Shown: positions 44,618 to 54,827, counted from the stretch's first letter. The stretch is 64,000 nucleotides of DNA from Cohnella rhizoplanae (GCF_948329515.1 NZ_CAOJCN010000003.1:62001-126000); one strand, 5' to 3'. The notes: generated by a model from the sequence alone, not told the origin. Translations and numbers: made by a program.

Positions 44618-45460
44618 TTACGACTTCTGATAGATGCGGCGGAATTCGCCGGGCGTGAGCCGTTCCAGCTTCTTGAAGATCGCTCCATAATAGCTGGCAG
44701 ATTCGAAGCCGACCTCATGTGCGATATCGTGCATCCCGCGCTGCGCATGGTCGAGCAGCAGTTCCTTGCTCTTGTTGATCCTGACCTGGTTGACATAGCC
44801 GATGGGACGAATGCCCGTCGTCTTCTTGAACAGATGGCAGAAGTATTCCGGTGTGACGCACAACAGTCCGGCAAGCGTCTGCAAAGAAATCTCTTCGGCA
44901 AAATGTTGGTCAATATAGTCCAGCACCGGCTTTAATCGCTCATACTGCTGCCCGACGGTATCGCTGCCCTCGACGGAGACGCGCTGAATAACTTCCGTCA
45001 ATAAGGTATAGAGGATGGCGGAGCAGGCGTAATTGCTTAACGTTTGCGCTTGCGGCGCAAGGGCAGCTTGCAGCAGTTCTTGCATTCTGGATAGCAGGTA
45101 TTCGGGCGATGCGAGCGTGAATACGGATGTTTCCGTAATGCCGACGGTTTCGAACAAACGCGCTGACCCGCTGCCATCGAAGATGACCCAGTCGACTTCC
45201 CAGCTACCCGATATTGCATAGTATTCATGCTTCTGGCCGGGGAACAGCAGCATGCCCATGCCTTGCTTGATGATATGTTCCGTCCCGCCTAGCTTGAGCT
45301 TGCCCTCTCCGCTGCGGCATTGAATCCATTGATAATCCTGAATGCCCGAGTCTCGGCGTATGTGCTCCTGTTGGTGATGCAGACCGATGCCAAGCAAATA
45401 AAAAGGGAGCAGTTTCTCTCGGCCTAATAGTACCGGGAAAGCGCGATAGGGGTGAGGCAT
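44618..45460 (-). CDS. AraC-family transcriptional regulator of the galactoside locus
   Basis: 280 residues from ATG 45460. A cupin-like N-terminal sensor (QWIQCRSGEGKLKLGG; GMGMLLFPGQKHEYYA) is followed by an AraC double helix-turn-helix with LAGLLCVTPEYFCHLFKKTTG and HDIAHEVGFESASYYGAIFKK. It is soluble, unlike the two membrane-tethered AraC regulators in this window. It is divergent from the GH42 gene with a 116-bp AT-rich gap between them, so it is the likely direct activator or repressor of that gene in response to a sugar. Confidence 0.9.
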   Translation of the reverse strand: MPHPYRAFPVLLGREKLLPFYLLGIGLHHQQEHIRRDSGIQDYQWIQCRSGEGKLKLGGTEHIIKQGMGMLLFPGQKHEYYAISGSWEVDWVIFDGSGSARLFETVGITETSVFTLASPEYLLSRMQELLQAALAPQAQTLSNYACSAILYTLLTEVIQRVSVEGSDTVGQQYERLKPVLDYIDQHFAEEISLQTLAGLLCVTPEYFCHLFKKTTGIRPIGYVNQVRINKSKELLLDHAQRGMHDIAHEVGFESASYYGAIFKKLERLTPGEFRRIYQKS

Positions 45461-45576
45461 TCGTCCAACTCTCCTAAGATCTTAATATTGTTATATCGAA
45501 TTAATTTTTTAAGATATTAACTGCAATTAATATATCATATAATCGCAATATATTGATGGACAAAGGAGAACGGAAG

Positions 45577-47562
45577 ATGACGATCAAGATCGGAATCGAT
45601 TATTATCCCGAGCAGTGGAGTCCCGAGCTATGGGAGAAGGACGCAGCGCTTATGCAAGAGACGGGGGTTGCCGTCGTGCGAATGGCGGAGTTCGCCTGGA
45701 GCCGAATGGAACCGACCGAGGGCGATTATCGGTTTGAATGGCTGGATGCGGCTATAGAAGTATTCGCCGCGCGCGGCATGGAGATCGTGTTATGCACGCC
45801 TACCAATACGCCGCCGAACTGGATGACCACCCGTTATCCGGATGTGCTGCCCATGGATGAGCAACGCCGAATCATCCGGCCGGGCGTACGCGGACATCGC
45901 TGCAACAACAGCTATTCCTTGAAAATGCTGGGCTCCAAGTTCGTGGAAGCGATGTCACAGCGCTACGCGAAGCATCCCGCCGTCATTGGTTGGCAAATCG
46001 ATAACGAGATGCACTACCAGGAATGTCATTGCGATACGTGCAATCGTGCATTCGTCTCTTGGCTGCAGAAGCGTTACGCCAGTCTGGAAGAGCTGAACCG
46101 GGAGTGGGGTACGGTCGTCTGGAGCGGGGGCTACAGCAGCTGGGCGGAGATCACGACGCCGCTCGGTACCGGCAAGATGATGAATCCTTCCTATCTTCTG
46201 GAGTACAAGCGCTTCTGCTCGGATAGCGTAGGCTATCTGCTGGGATGGCAGCTTGAAATTCTGCGCAGCAACTGTCCAGGTCAATTCGTGACGCATAACA
46301 TGTGGCAATATCCGAATAGCCTGGACTATTATGACCTTTACAAAGAGCTGGACTTCGCCTCTATCGATTATTATCCGAACGAGCTGTATCGCGATTATGG
46401 CGATCGGTTTCCGCGGAACGGGGCGCTGTCGCTGGACTTGGTTCGCGGCATCAAACGCCGCAACTTCTGGGTCATGGAGCAGCTTAGCGGCGCGCAGGGC
46501 GGCTGGATGCCGATTCAGCGCACCCCGTATCCTGGACTGATTCGGGCTCGTTCCTGGCAGACGATCGCCCGCGGCGCCGATACGATCGTCCATTTCCGCT
46601 GGCGGAGCGCCGCCGTCGGAGCCGAACAGTTCTGGCATGGGCTGATCGACCATAGCAATGTTCCCGGACGCAGATTCAGGGAGTTCGCGGAGCTTACTCG
46701 CGAGGTGAACCAGGTAGGAGAACGATTAGCCGGCTCGACCATCGTTACGCAGGTTGCGATTCTGCATTCGCATGACCAGCATACGGCGCTTTCCCTTCAG
46801 CCGCAGGCGGAGGGAGGGATGCACTATATAGACAACTTGTCCTCCATGCATCATGCATTTCTAAAAATGGGCGTCGGCACGGACGTGATTAATTGGACCG
46901 AGGAGCTCGATGGCTACAAGCTGGTTGTCGTTCCTTCCCTCTTCCTGTTAAATGAAGAAGTCGCGCAGCGGCTGGAGCGATTCGCGGCCGGGGGCGGCAC
47001 GGTCGTCCTCACCAACCGGACAGGCGTAAAGAACATGAGGAATGTATGCGAGATGCTGCCTCTGCCAGGGCTGCTGGCAGAAGCCGCGGGCGTTGTCGTT
47101 AGTGAATATGATGCGATCGGCAACAGCGAGCATCGGATTCGGAACGCGGAGGGCCGGACATTCGCTGCGAAGCAATGGTGCGATCTGCTGGAACTGCGAG
47201 GCGCAGAACCGATTGCTTGGTATGACAGCGACTTCTACGAGGGTGTGCCGGCGGTTACTCTCCACAAGCTTGGCGAAGGGGAAGTGTACTATGTCGGCAC
47301 TTGGCCGGAGCCTTCCTATTTTTATCAGCTGTTCGAAGGCATATTGAACGATAAGGGACTGGCGCCCAAACTTCGGCTGCCGGAAGGTGTCGAGCTATCG
47401 GTTCGAACGAAGGGCGAGGAAAGATTCCTGTTCTTGATCAATTTGACGAATGAGCAACGAGAGGTTACGCTTGACGTTCCCTATCGCAGCTTGTTGACGG
47501 GCGAGAGATACGAGCACAAGATAACGCTGCCGGCTTTGGGCGTAGATATACTGACTTTATAA
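45577..47562 (+). CDS. Beta-galactosidase GH42
   Basis: 661 residues. ATG 45577 is 8 bases after AAAGGAG (45562-45568). The start IGIDYYPEQWSPELWEKD is the GH42 barrel. The acid/base glutamate is E144 (QIDNEMH) and the nucleophile E301 (VMEQLSG). The zinc cysteines CHCDTC follow the acid/base and another Cys is at GHRCNNS. The barrel is followed by the trimerisation domain and small C-terminal beta domain. There is no signal peptide, so it cleaves imported beta-galactosides. It has its own terminator and so is probably a single-gene transcript, with the importer and GH2 genes downstream as the second unit of the locus. Confidence 0.95.
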   Translation: MTIKIGIDYYPEQWSPELWEKDAALMQETGVAVVRMAEFAWSRMEPTEGDYRFEWLDAAIEVFAARGMEIVLCTPTNTPPNWMTTRYPDVLPMDEQRRIIRPGVRGHRCNNSYSLKMLGSKFVEAMSQRYAKHPAVIGWQIDNEMHYQECHCDTCNRAFVSWLQKRYASLEELNREWGTVVWSGGYSSWAEITTPLGTGKMMNPSYLLEYKRFCSDSVGYLLGWQLEILRSNCPGQFVTHNMWQYPNSLDYYDLYKELDFASIDYYPNELYRDYGDRFPRNGALSLDLVRGIKRRNFWVMEQLSGAQGGWMPIQRTPYPGLIRARSWQTIARGADTIVHFRWRSAAVGAEQFWHGLIDHSNVPGRRFREFAELTREVNQVGERLAGSTIVTQVAILHSHDQHTALSLQPQAEGGMHYIDNLSSMHHAFLKMGVGTDVINWTEELDGYKLVVVPSLFLLNEEVAQRLERFAAGGGTVVLTNRTGVKNMRNVCEMLPLPGLLAEAAGVVVSEYDAIGNSEHRIRNAEGRTFAAKQWCDLLELRGAEPIAWYDSDFYEGVPAVTLHKLGEGEVYYVGTWPEPSYFYQLFEGILNDKGLAPKLRLPEGVELSVRTKGEERFLFLINLTNEQREVTLDVPYRSLLTGERYEHKITLPALGVDILTL

Positions 47563-47587
47563 GTTCAGCGGCTTGCATAATTACAAA

Positions 47588-47630
47588 GGGCTGTCTCACA
47601 AGGCGGAATACCTTGTGGGACAGCTCTTTT
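47588..47630 (+). terminator. Intrinsic terminator after GH42 gene
   Basis: GGGCTGTCTCACAAGG (47588-47603) pairs with the arm 47611-47626 with one wobble/mismatch, then TTTT. The 150 bp that follow up to 47784 contain a TACAAT (47755-47760) as a possible -10 for the importer operon, without a clear -35. Confidence 0.85.
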
Positions 47631-47783
47631 ATCGCCATTCAACAGAAGTGTCGACGGAAGCTTGTTCATATTGAAGCATTATCATGTTCGATATATCTAA
47701 TATTCACGATAGATAACCAACGTTTGTTGTATGGTTCCCTCCGCCACAGACCCGTACAATAGAGGTCAGAGGGGGGAAGCCTG

Positions 47784-48674
47784 GTGGGCAGACTTTATAA
47801 ATACCGCTGGCAGTATCTTATGATCGCGCCGGCCGTGCTGTTGTTATTCCTGTTCAACTATGTCCCGATGGCGGGCATTCAGATCGCGTTTCGGGACTTT
47901 CAGATCGGCGCTTCGATTTGGACCAGCCCCTGGGTCGGCTTCGACAACTTTGCGTTCTTGCAGGAGCCGCAGTTCCGGGTGGTCGTCGCCAATACGCTGT
48001 ATATTTCCGTATTGAAATTTATCTTCGGATTTCCGGCGCCGATCCTGCTGGCGATTCTCATTAACGAAGTCACCCATTCGGGATTCAAGCGTTTCGTGCA
48101 ATCGGTCAGCTACTTGCCGCACTTTTTTTCATGGATCGTCGTGGCCTACATCCTTCAGTCGTTCTTGACGCTGGATGGCGGATTGGCCAACGACCTGATC
48201 GCCAAGGCCGGCGGCGAACCGATCTTCTTCCTGGGGTCGGAACAATGGTTCCGGCCGATGATCGTCGGAAGCGGTTTGTGGAAAGAGGTAGGCTGGAATA
48301 CGATTCTTTATCTGGCCGCGATCACGACGATCGACCCGCAGCTCTACGAAGCGGCGAAGGTTGAAGGGGCGGGCAAGCTGGCGCAGATTCGCCATATTAC
48401 GCTGCCCAGCATCATGCCGACGATTACGATCGTGCTGATCCTCAGCATCCCAAGCTTGATTTCGGTCGGGATGGACCAGATCTATCCCCTGATGAACCCG
48501 GCGAACATGGCAGTTGCGGACGTATTGGACACTTACGTGCTCCGCAGCGGCTTGCAGCAAGGCTACTTCGGCATGGCGACCGCCGTAGGGCTGCTGTCAT
48601 CGATCCTGGCGTTGATCCTGGTGCTCACGACGAATCAGCTATCCAGGCGAATCAACGGCGAAGGGCTGTGGTGA
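47784..48674 (+). CDS. ABC sugar transporter permease (LplB type)
   Basis: 296 residues from GTG 47784 after AGAGGGGGGAAG. Six membrane segments are predicted, starting LMIAPAVLLLFLFNYVPM. The EAA loop reads LYEAAKVEGAGKLAQIRHITLPSIMP. It is the first gene of a six-gene run (permease, permease, binding protein, sensor kinase, response regulator, GH2 enzyme), all on the same strand. It is shorter than the LplB at 7020-8012 because it lacks that protein's cytoplasmic leader. The next gene starts 4 bp after its stop. Confidence 0.93.
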   Translation: MGRLYKYRWQYLMIAPAVLLLFLFNYVPMAGIQIAFRDFQIGASIWTSPWVGFDNFAFLQEPQFRVVVANTLYISVLKFIFGFPAPILLAILINEVTHSGFKRFVQSVSYLPHFFSWIVVAYILQSFLTLDGGLANDLIAKAGGEPIFFLGSEQWFRPMIVGSGLWKEVGWNTILYLAAITTIDPQLYEAAKVEGAGKLAQIRHITLPSIMPTITIVLILSIPSLISVGMDQIYPLMNPANMAVADVLDTYVLRSGLQQGYFGMATAVGLLSSILALILVLTTNQLSRRINGEGLW

Positions 48675-48678
48675 TCGG

Positions 48679-49575
48679 ATGAGCGTCTCGCGTATCGAAA
48701 GGGTCAGTCAAGCCGTCATCGTTGCATTGCTGTCCTTGCTCTGTCTCTCGGTGCTCTATCCGTTCTTCTATATGCTGGCGATCTCGCTCAATGAAGGTGC
48801 CGATGCGGCGAAGGGCGGCGTCTATCTCTGGCCCAGATCGTTCACCTTCATCAATTACGAGATCGTGCTCGGTAACGAGGTCATCCGGCATTCCTACCTC
48901 ATCACGATCGGCCGGACGATCCTGGGGACCATCACGGGACTGCTCGTCACGCTGCTCGCAGCGTACGGCTTGTCCTACCGGGCGCTGCCGCTGCGCAATG
49001 GATTGTTAACCTACGTGCTCATCACGATGCTGTTCAACGGCGGGCTGGTACCGCTTTACATTCAACTATTTAACTTGGGTCTGGTCAACAGCTTCTGGGT
49101 GTACATCATCCCCACCATGTTCTCGGCGTGGAATATGTTCGTCATGCTCAAGTTCATCCAGGGCATCCCGGATGCGCTGATCGAGTCGGCCGAGCTGGAT
49201 GGTGCAGGTCCGGTCCGCATTTTGTTCCAGATCGTCATCCCGCTGTCGAAGCCGATGCTGGCCGCGCTGGGCTTGTTCACGGCGGTCGGTCACTGGAACG
49301 ATTGGTTCGCGGGCGCCTTCTTCGTCACCGATCAGTCGTTGATCCCGGTGCAGACGTTCCTGCAGCAATTGCTGCAAGCCTCCGATCTCTCGGCGGTACT
49401 AGGCTCCAATTCGAACCAGGAAGCGTTGGCCAGGGGATCGCAGATGCAGAATATTACGCTCATGTCGATCAAGATGGCAGTCGTGATGGTCAGTGCGTTG
49501 CCGATCTTGTGCGTCTATCCGTTCTTGCAGAAGTATTTTGTCAAAGGCGTGCTGATCGGATCGGTCAAGGGCTGA
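48679..49575 (+). CDS. ABC sugar transporter permease (LplC type)
   Basis: 298 residues from ATG 48679, four bases after the LplB stop, so translation is probably coupled. Membrane segments begin at QAVIVALLSLLCLSVLYPFFYML. The EAA loop is ALIESAELDGAGPVRILFQIVIPLSKPML and the protein ends PFLQKYFVKGVLIGSVKG, the LplC-type tail also seen in the permease at 6124-7002. It partners with the preceding permease and the following lipoprotein. As in the first importer, no dedicated ATPase is encoded nearby. Confidence 0.93.
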   Translation: MSVSRIERVSQAVIVALLSLLCLSVLYPFFYMLAISLNEGADAAKGGVYLWPRSFTFINYEIVLGNEVIRHSYLITIGRTILGTITGLLVTLLAAYGLSYRALPLRNGLLTYVLITMLFNGGLVPLYIQLFNLGLVNSFWVYIIPTMFSAWNMFVMLKFIQGIPDALIESAELDGAGPVRILFQIVIPLSKPMLAALGLFTAVGHWNDWFAGAFFVTDQSLIPVQTFLQQLLQASDLSAVLGSNSNQEALARGSQMQNITLMSIKMAVVMVSALPILCVYPFLQKYFVKGVLIGSVKG

Positions 49576-49644
49576 TCCCCCAAACTCGGGTATAGGGCAA
49601 CATCATATATACCGCATCATTAGGACCATTAGGGAGGGTGCACC

Positions 49645-51366
49645 ATGAAGAAGAAAAGCAGGGCGACAAGCATGGCGGCCGGCATACTTACGCTGATGCT
49701 GATGTCCGCGACGGCATGTTCGAATTCAGGCGGTTCGTCGGATAACAACGGCTCGAAAAATAGCAGCGCGAGCGCTTCGAGCGAAGGCAGCACAGTATCC
49801 GCGGGTGCGCCTCTATCTTTCGATCTATGGCTCGGCTGGACGGCGACGATCAACAACGATAGTCTTGTTCAGAAATATTGGCGGGAGAAGGAGCCCGGCG
49901 TCGACGTGAAGCTGGAAGCGACGCAGGGCGATGCGATCACCGCATTGAACCTCCGCATGAATACGGACGGCTTCAAGGACGCCGCCGTGTTCAACCGCAG
50001 CGAGACCGTGAAGAACGCGATGAATCGCTCGGGCAAGATCATGTCGCTGGAGCAATACTTCGAAATGCCGGACAAATATCCGAATCTCGCAGCGATCCCG
50101 AAGGTCTATCTGGATCGGATGCGCGACGCGGACGGCCATATCTGGTCGATCCCGACCTGGTTCGACCAGAATCCGGATAAGCCTTGGCCGGGCTGGGCTT
50201 CCACCACCTGGCTGGTTCGCACCGACATCGTCGAGCAAGCGGGCATGACCCTGGACGACCTGGCTACGCTCGAAGGCGTGGAGACGTTCCTCGCGAAGGC
50301 GGCGAAGCTGAAGGATGCTTCCGGCAAGCCGCTGAATCCGATGGGCTTCCTGATGGATCAGAACGATTCGGTGGGCTACAATGACGAGAACGCGGTGCTC
50401 AGCGCATTCGGCGTCACGACGGGCTCGGCGAGCGGCGTCATTCCCGTCGAGAAGAAGAACGGCGAATTCGTCCTACTCTACGACGACCCGCAGTATAAAG
50501 CGGCTTACCAATGGATGAACCGAATGTACCAGCAAAAAATGATCGACCCCGAGGTCGTGACGGACAAGAAGGAACGGTACAAGGAGAAGAACAAGAACGG
50601 CCGCACGGCATTGAACGTCGGCTCCTTCTGGAATGTCGATCAGACGCTGTGGGAGACGCTCGACGGACCCACGGAGACCGGATGGTATTACCAGCCGATT
50701 CCGTTCCCGAAGGTGGAAGGCGTCGAAGCGGTAGGCTTCAATCAAGTGGTTAATCCGTATCCGGGCTATGACGTGTACATTAACAAGAATACGAAAAATC
50801 TCGAAGCGATCTTGAAATTCATCGACTACACGCTGAAGCCCGCAGCAGAGCAGCAGCACGTCGTCAACGAAGGCCCTGCGGGTTTGTACTGGGATTGGAT
50901 CGACCAGCCGCTGGGCAAATGGAAGTATATCGATGAAGCATACGCCGGACCGCGAAACTCGGGCGATGCTGCCCAGAAGTCGACGGTAACGCCTGAGTTG
51001 TATATGCTCTCATCGTACAATAACGATTGGTATCCGTGGTGGAACAACGAGACGACCGTCGCCGGCGCAGCGAAAAACCAAGAATTCTCCAAAACGATCG
51101 GCGAGATGGGCGGCGTACGTACGGCGCACGCATACGATACCGTCGCGGCGAAGCAGGGCGGTCTGTGGGAGAAATACGGACCGGAGCTCGAGAATCTGCG
51201 CAAGGAATATCGTGCGAAGCTGATCCTGGCGAAGAACGACGCGCAGTTCGAATCGTATTGGCAGTCGTTCCGCGACGCATTGGAGAAGCGTGCGCACTGG
51301 AGCGAATTGAAGCAAGAGTGGCAAGCGTCTTATCAAGCGCTTGTTGACACGAGCGGCGAATTCTAG
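49645..51366 (+). CDS. Extracellular sugar-binding lipoprotein (LplA type)
   Basis: 573 residues from ATG 49645, with GGGAGG 10 bases upstream. The lipoprotein signal is short and ends in the lipobox SATAC, followed by a Ser/Asn/Gly linker of about 30 residues. The mature domain opens PLSFDLWLGWTATINNDS. It is a large binding protein of the family used with LplB/LplC permeases to capture oligosaccharides. The substrate is inferred to be a beta-galactoside or galactose-containing glycan from the flanking GH42 and GH2 genes. It is also a possible partner for the sensor kinase encoded next. Confidence 0.92.
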   Translation: MKKKSRATSMAAGILTLMLMSATACSNSGGSSDNNGSKNSSASASSEGSTVSAGAPLSFDLWLGWTATINNDSLVQKYWREKEPGVDVKLEATQGDAITALNLRMNTDGFKDAAVFNRSETVKNAMNRSGKIMSLEQYFEMPDKYPNLAAIPKVYLDRMRDADGHIWSIPTWFDQNPDKPWPGWASTTWLVRTDIVEQAGMTLDDLATLEGVETFLAKAAKLKDASGKPLNPMGFLMDQNDSVGYNDENAVLSAFGVTTGSASGVIPVEKKNGEFVLLYDDPQYKAAYQWMNRMYQQKMIDPEVVTDKKERYKEKNKNGRTALNVGSFWNVDQTLWETLDGPTETGWYYQPIPFPKVEGVEAVGFNQVVNPYPGYDVYINKNTKNLEAILKFIDYTLKPAAEQQHVVNEGPAGLYWDWIDQPLGKWKYIDEAYAGPRNSGDAAQKSTVTPELYMLSSYNNDWYPWWNNETTVAGAAKNQEFSKTIGEMGGVRTAHAYDTVAAKQGGLWEKYGPELENLRKEYRAKLILAKNDAQFESYWQSFRDALEKRAHWSELKQEWQASYQALVDTSGEF

Positions 51367-51444
51367 AGCGATCGGAGCAATCCCGGGTAAGGGGTTGCTC
51401 CCTTTGCCGTTTCAACTGCGTTCACAGGATCGGAGGTGGCAGCG

Positions 51445-53238
51445 TTGCTGCTGAGATTCATCGAGAGAATCACCATCAGGATCACGAGCACGCTTCATCT
51501 TCGGGGAAAAATCTTGCTGCTTTTCGGCCTTATCGTGATTGTCCCGACGATCATACTCGGCATCGCCGCGGGCTATTTCGCTCTTCAGAGCGTACGAAGC
51601 AATTATATGGTCACGATTCAAGAAGCAGTAAGGCAGACGGCCCAGAATATCGAATTCCGGAAGCAGGGATATGACCTGCTGGCCGTCCGGACGGCCATGG
51701 ACGGAGAGCTGGTCGCCCGTTTGGACCGCGAATACGAAGACATGTACGATCAACTGAATACGGTCGAATACATCGACCGCGCCTTCCTGTCTACGAGCAA
51801 GTATATGCCGGGCATCGAGGATTTTCGCATCTATCATACGAATCCGACGCTCGTCCAAGACGGCAGGCTCCTATGGAAGCCGGAAGACCGCATGCTTGAG
51901 GGCAAGTCCGAGTCGTTATGGTACGAGCAGACCTTGGCGTCGAAGGATATGTCCGGCTGGATCAACGTGGCGGGCAGGTCGGAGGACATTGTCATCACGC
52001 ACAAGATTATTGCCGCCAGCGGTGCCGGGATCGGCATGGTCTTCCTGCAGCTCGATTACAACGCGGTGTTCGGCGGCCTGACCGAAAAGCCGTTCAACGG
52101 CGCGGGAGAGCTGTATATCTTGGATGCGGAGCACCGGGTCATCGCGGCAACGGACCGGGATCGGATCGGCACGCCGATCGGGTTATCGCCGATCCGCGAT
52201 TTAGCGGAGGAGATATCCGGCGGGGGCGGCGCGGCGATGGACGGCAGCCAATATTACGTCCAGTCTATCGGCTCGGGCTGGAGCGTCGCTGCCGTCATCC
52301 ATCTGGATCAGTTGGAACGCCAATCGAAGTGGATCTTGTACGGGATTATCGGGTGCATCGTTTTCTTCCTGCTCTTGTCCACGTTCATGGTCATGACGGT
52401 GATGAAGAATGTCGTATGGCGCATCCGCAAGCTGGGCAACCGAATGAGCGATATTGCGGAGGGAGAGTTCGCCGTGTCGGTCATGAACCGGGATAAGGAC
52501 GAGCTCGGCGAGCTGGAGATCTTATTCAATTCCATGTCGGGGAAGCTGGGGAAGCTGGTCGTGGATATGGCGAAGGTGAAGCTGAAGGAAAGGGAGCAAT
52601 CCTTTCGCGCGCTGCAGGCGCAGATCAATCCCCACTTCATCTACAACTCGCTCAGCTTGGTCAGGTGGCGCGCGATGGATCTGAACGACCAGACGCAGAT
52701 TCGCACGATCGATGCGCTGACGACCTTCTACCGGCTGGCGCTTGATAATGAGATAAACGTGACGCGAATCGAGAAGGAACTGCAGCATGTGCAGGCTTAT
52801 CTGGAGATTCAACAGCTTCGATACCCGGAACTCGTGCGCATCGAATGGGATATCGACCCCGAAGCGGCAAAATTCTATACGATCAAGCTGCTCCTCCAGC
52901 CGATCGTCGAGAACTGCTACGTGCATGGGGCGATTACCAGCAGGGCGGAGGCGGTCATCCGCATCTCGGCGAGATGCGCGGGACATCGCATCCGATTCCA
53001 AGTGGAGGACAACGGAGTGGGCATTCCGCCGGAGACGCAGGCATCGCTTGAACGAGGCGAGCGGACAGGCTCAGGCAACGGATTTGGCACGGCCAACATC
53101 CGCGAGCGGCTTCGGCTGTACTTCGGCAGCGAGAGCCGATTCGCGATCGACAGCGAGCAGGGCTTCGGGACGAGAGTAACGATTGAGATACCGGCATGCG
53201 TCGAACGGCCGGAGATTAGAAAGGAGGGGGATGCATGA
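51445..53238 (+). CDS. Sensor histidine kinase, YesM family
   Basis: 597 residues. TTG 51445 lies 8 bases after GGAGG (51432-51436); a GTG at 51436 overlaps that site. A first membrane segment (about 20-42, ILLLFGLIVIVPTIIL) and a second around ILYGIIGCIVFFLLLSTFMVM enclose an extracellular sensor. HAMP follows, then the His_kinase domain with H397 in QINPHFIYNSLS, and an ATPase domain with VEDNGVGIPP and GNGFGTANIRERL. It should phosphorylate the response regulator whose ATG overlaps its stop by 4 bp. A likely signal is the sugar bound by the importer system. Confidence 0.93.
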   Translation: MLLRFIERITIRITSTLHLRGKILLLFGLIVIVPTIILGIAAGYFALQSVRSNYMVTIQEAVRQTAQNIEFRKQGYDLLAVRTAMDGELVARLDREYEDMYDQLNTVEYIDRAFLSTSKYMPGIEDFRIYHTNPTLVQDGRLLWKPEDRMLEGKSESLWYEQTLASKDMSGWINVAGRSEDIVITHKIIAASGAGIGMVFLQLDYNAVFGGLTEKPFNGAGELYILDAEHRVIAATDRDRIGTPIGLSPIRDLAEEISGGGGAAMDGSQYYVQSIGSGWSVAAVIHLDQLERQSKWILYGIIGCIVFFLLLSTFMVMTVMKNVVWRIRKLGNRMSDIAEGEFAVSVMNRDKDELGELEILFNSMSGKLGKLVVDMAKVKLKEREQSFRALQAQINPHFIYNSLSLVRWRAMDLNDQTQIRTIDALTTFYRLALDNEINVTRIEKELQHVQAYLEIQQLRYPELVRIEWDIDPEAAKFYTIKLLLQPIVENCYVHGAITSRAEAVIRISARCAGHRIRFQVEDNGVGIPPETQASLERGERTGSGNGFGTANIRERLRLYFGSESRFAIDSEQGFGTRVTIEIPACVERPEIRKEGDA

Positions 53239-54827
53239 TACAAGCGCTGGTCGTGGACGATGAGCCGATGCAAGTTCAGGGACTGATCCGTCATGTAGAT
53301 TGGGAATCGCTGGGATACGCCAAGCCGCTGTCGGCTTTATCCGGGGATGCGGCGCTCCGGATCATGCGCGAGCATCGGGTCGACGTCTTGATTACGGATG
53401 TCTCCATGCCCGTCATGACCGGAATCGAGCTGGTCGCCCGATGCAAGGAAGCGGATCCGGCCGTGCAGGTGCTCATGGTCAGTGGCTTCAACGAGTTCGA
53501 ATTCGTGCAGGAAGCGATCCATGTTGGGGCGCAGGGTTACGTGCTAAAGCCGATCAAAGTGGAGGAAGTCGAATCCAAGTTGACCGCTTTTCGCGTCGCG
53601 ATCGAGAAACGGCGCCGCATCGAGGAGGAAACGAACGAGCTGCAGGAGAAAGTGACGGAAAGCCTCAATGCCGTGAAGGAGCGGTTCGCCCACGACCTGA
53701 TACAGGGGGCGGTAGACGCCAGCATGGTGGAATCTTGGAGCCGACTGCTGGAATTGCCAAGCTTGACTGGCGGCATACGCATTGCGGTGTTCGGATACGA
53801 TCGCTTCATGGACGGCGGTCTGGACGCCAGAGGCCGGGTCGTTCGCGGCGTGGGTTTTCAACAAGCGGTCAGCGTAGGTCTGTCGGACATCGCTTCCGTC
53901 ATCGTAGCCCGAATCGGCGCGGACGAAGTACTCGCCTTGCATCTGAATCCGACGCCGGAGGCCCAAGCGATTACGGAGAAGCAGATTGCTTTTATCCAGC
54001 GCTTCATGGAGGAACAATACGGTTCTACCATCACGGTCGGCATCAGCCACAAATTCGCGGAGTGGGGCGAGACACCGCTTGCCTATAAGAGAGTGAAGTT
54101 CATGATTGCGCGGGCACGATTAATCGAAGGCGGGCAGCTGCTGTACGAGGACCGGTTGGACAAGATGGATTACCAGGATTATCGGGTCCGGGAGGAGTAT
54201 ATCCCGGAGATCGTCCGGATGCTGGCGGAGTCGGACGACGCGAACGAAGTGCTTGAATACGCCCGCAACGTGTTCGACCTGCTGGTGACGCGGCACTCTT
54301 TCTCCTACATCCAAGCGTTCGGAATCGGACTCATCAGCGAGCTCATGCGCAGGCAGAGACAGACGGATAATTCTGCGGCCGAATGGAACGTATCGGTCAT
54401 GCAGCGGTTGATCGACAGCAACCAGGCAGCCTCGGTTCGCGAGATGGTGCTCGATTATATCGATCGTTATGCCGCAGCCGAACGGACGGAGCAGGTGAAC
54501 CAGCAGCATCATCTGATTCGCCGGATCGCGGCCTATATCGAGGAGCATCTGCACGAAAACGTGACGGTCAAGCATCTTGCGGAGCTGCATAACATCAATG
54601 TCAGCTACTTGAGCGTCCTATTCAAGAAGGAGACGGGTAAGACGGTGTTGGAATTCATCCAGGAGACCCGAATGAACAAGGCGATCGCGCTGCTGCAGGA
54701 TCCAACGATACGAATCTATGAGGTCGCTGAACGGGTAGGGTTCCAGACGGCGGCGTACTTCGCCTACCTCTTCAAGAAGTTTACGGGCCGGACGCCGCAG
54801 GAATACAGAGATTACCACTGGAAATGA
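53235..54827 (+). CDS. Response regulator, YesN/AraC type
   Basis: 530 residues from ATG 53235, overlapping the kinase stop by 4 bp. The receiver domain has the acidic pair in VVDDEP, phosphoacceptor D55 (LITDVSMPVMTG) and K105 (VLKPIK). A linker of about 290 residues follows, and then a C-terminal AraC domain (LHNINVSYLSVLFKKETG; FKKFTGRTPQEYR). It should bind promoters of this locus and activate them. Its stop codon overlaps the proposed start of the GH2 gene by 4 bp, so kinase, regulator and enzyme are translationally linked. Confidence 0.94.
   Translation: MIQALVVDDEPMQVQGLIRHVDWESLGYAKPLSALSGDAALRIMREHRVDVLITDVSMPVMTGIELVARCKEADPAVQVLMVSGFNEFEFVQEAIHVGAQGYVLKPIKVEEVESKLTAFRVAIEKRRRIEEETNELQEKVTESLNAVKERFAHDLIQGAVDASMVESWSRLLELPSLTGGIRIAVFGYDRFMDGGLDARGRVVRGVGFQQAVSVGLSDIASVIVARIGADEVLALHLNPTPEAQAITEKQIAFIQRFMEEQYGSTITVGISHKFAEWGETPLAYKRVKFMIARARLIEGGQLLYEDRLDKMDYQDYRVREEYIPEIVRMLAESDDANEVLEYARNVFDLLVTRHSFSYIQAFGIGLISELMRRQRQTDNSAAEWNVSVMQRLIDSNQAASVREMVLDYIDRYAAAERTEQVNQQHHLIRRIAAYIEEHLHENVTVKHLAELHNINVSYLSVLFKKETGKTVLEFIQETRMNKAIALLQDPTIRIYEVAERVGFQTAAYFAYLFKKFTGRTPQEYRDYHWK

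Noticed and set aside
45478..45560. Strong SigA promoter for the GH42 gene
   Set aside because: A TATAAT is present at 45538-45543, but no matching -35 was found; activation by the divergent AraC protein is more likely, so no promoter feature was listed.
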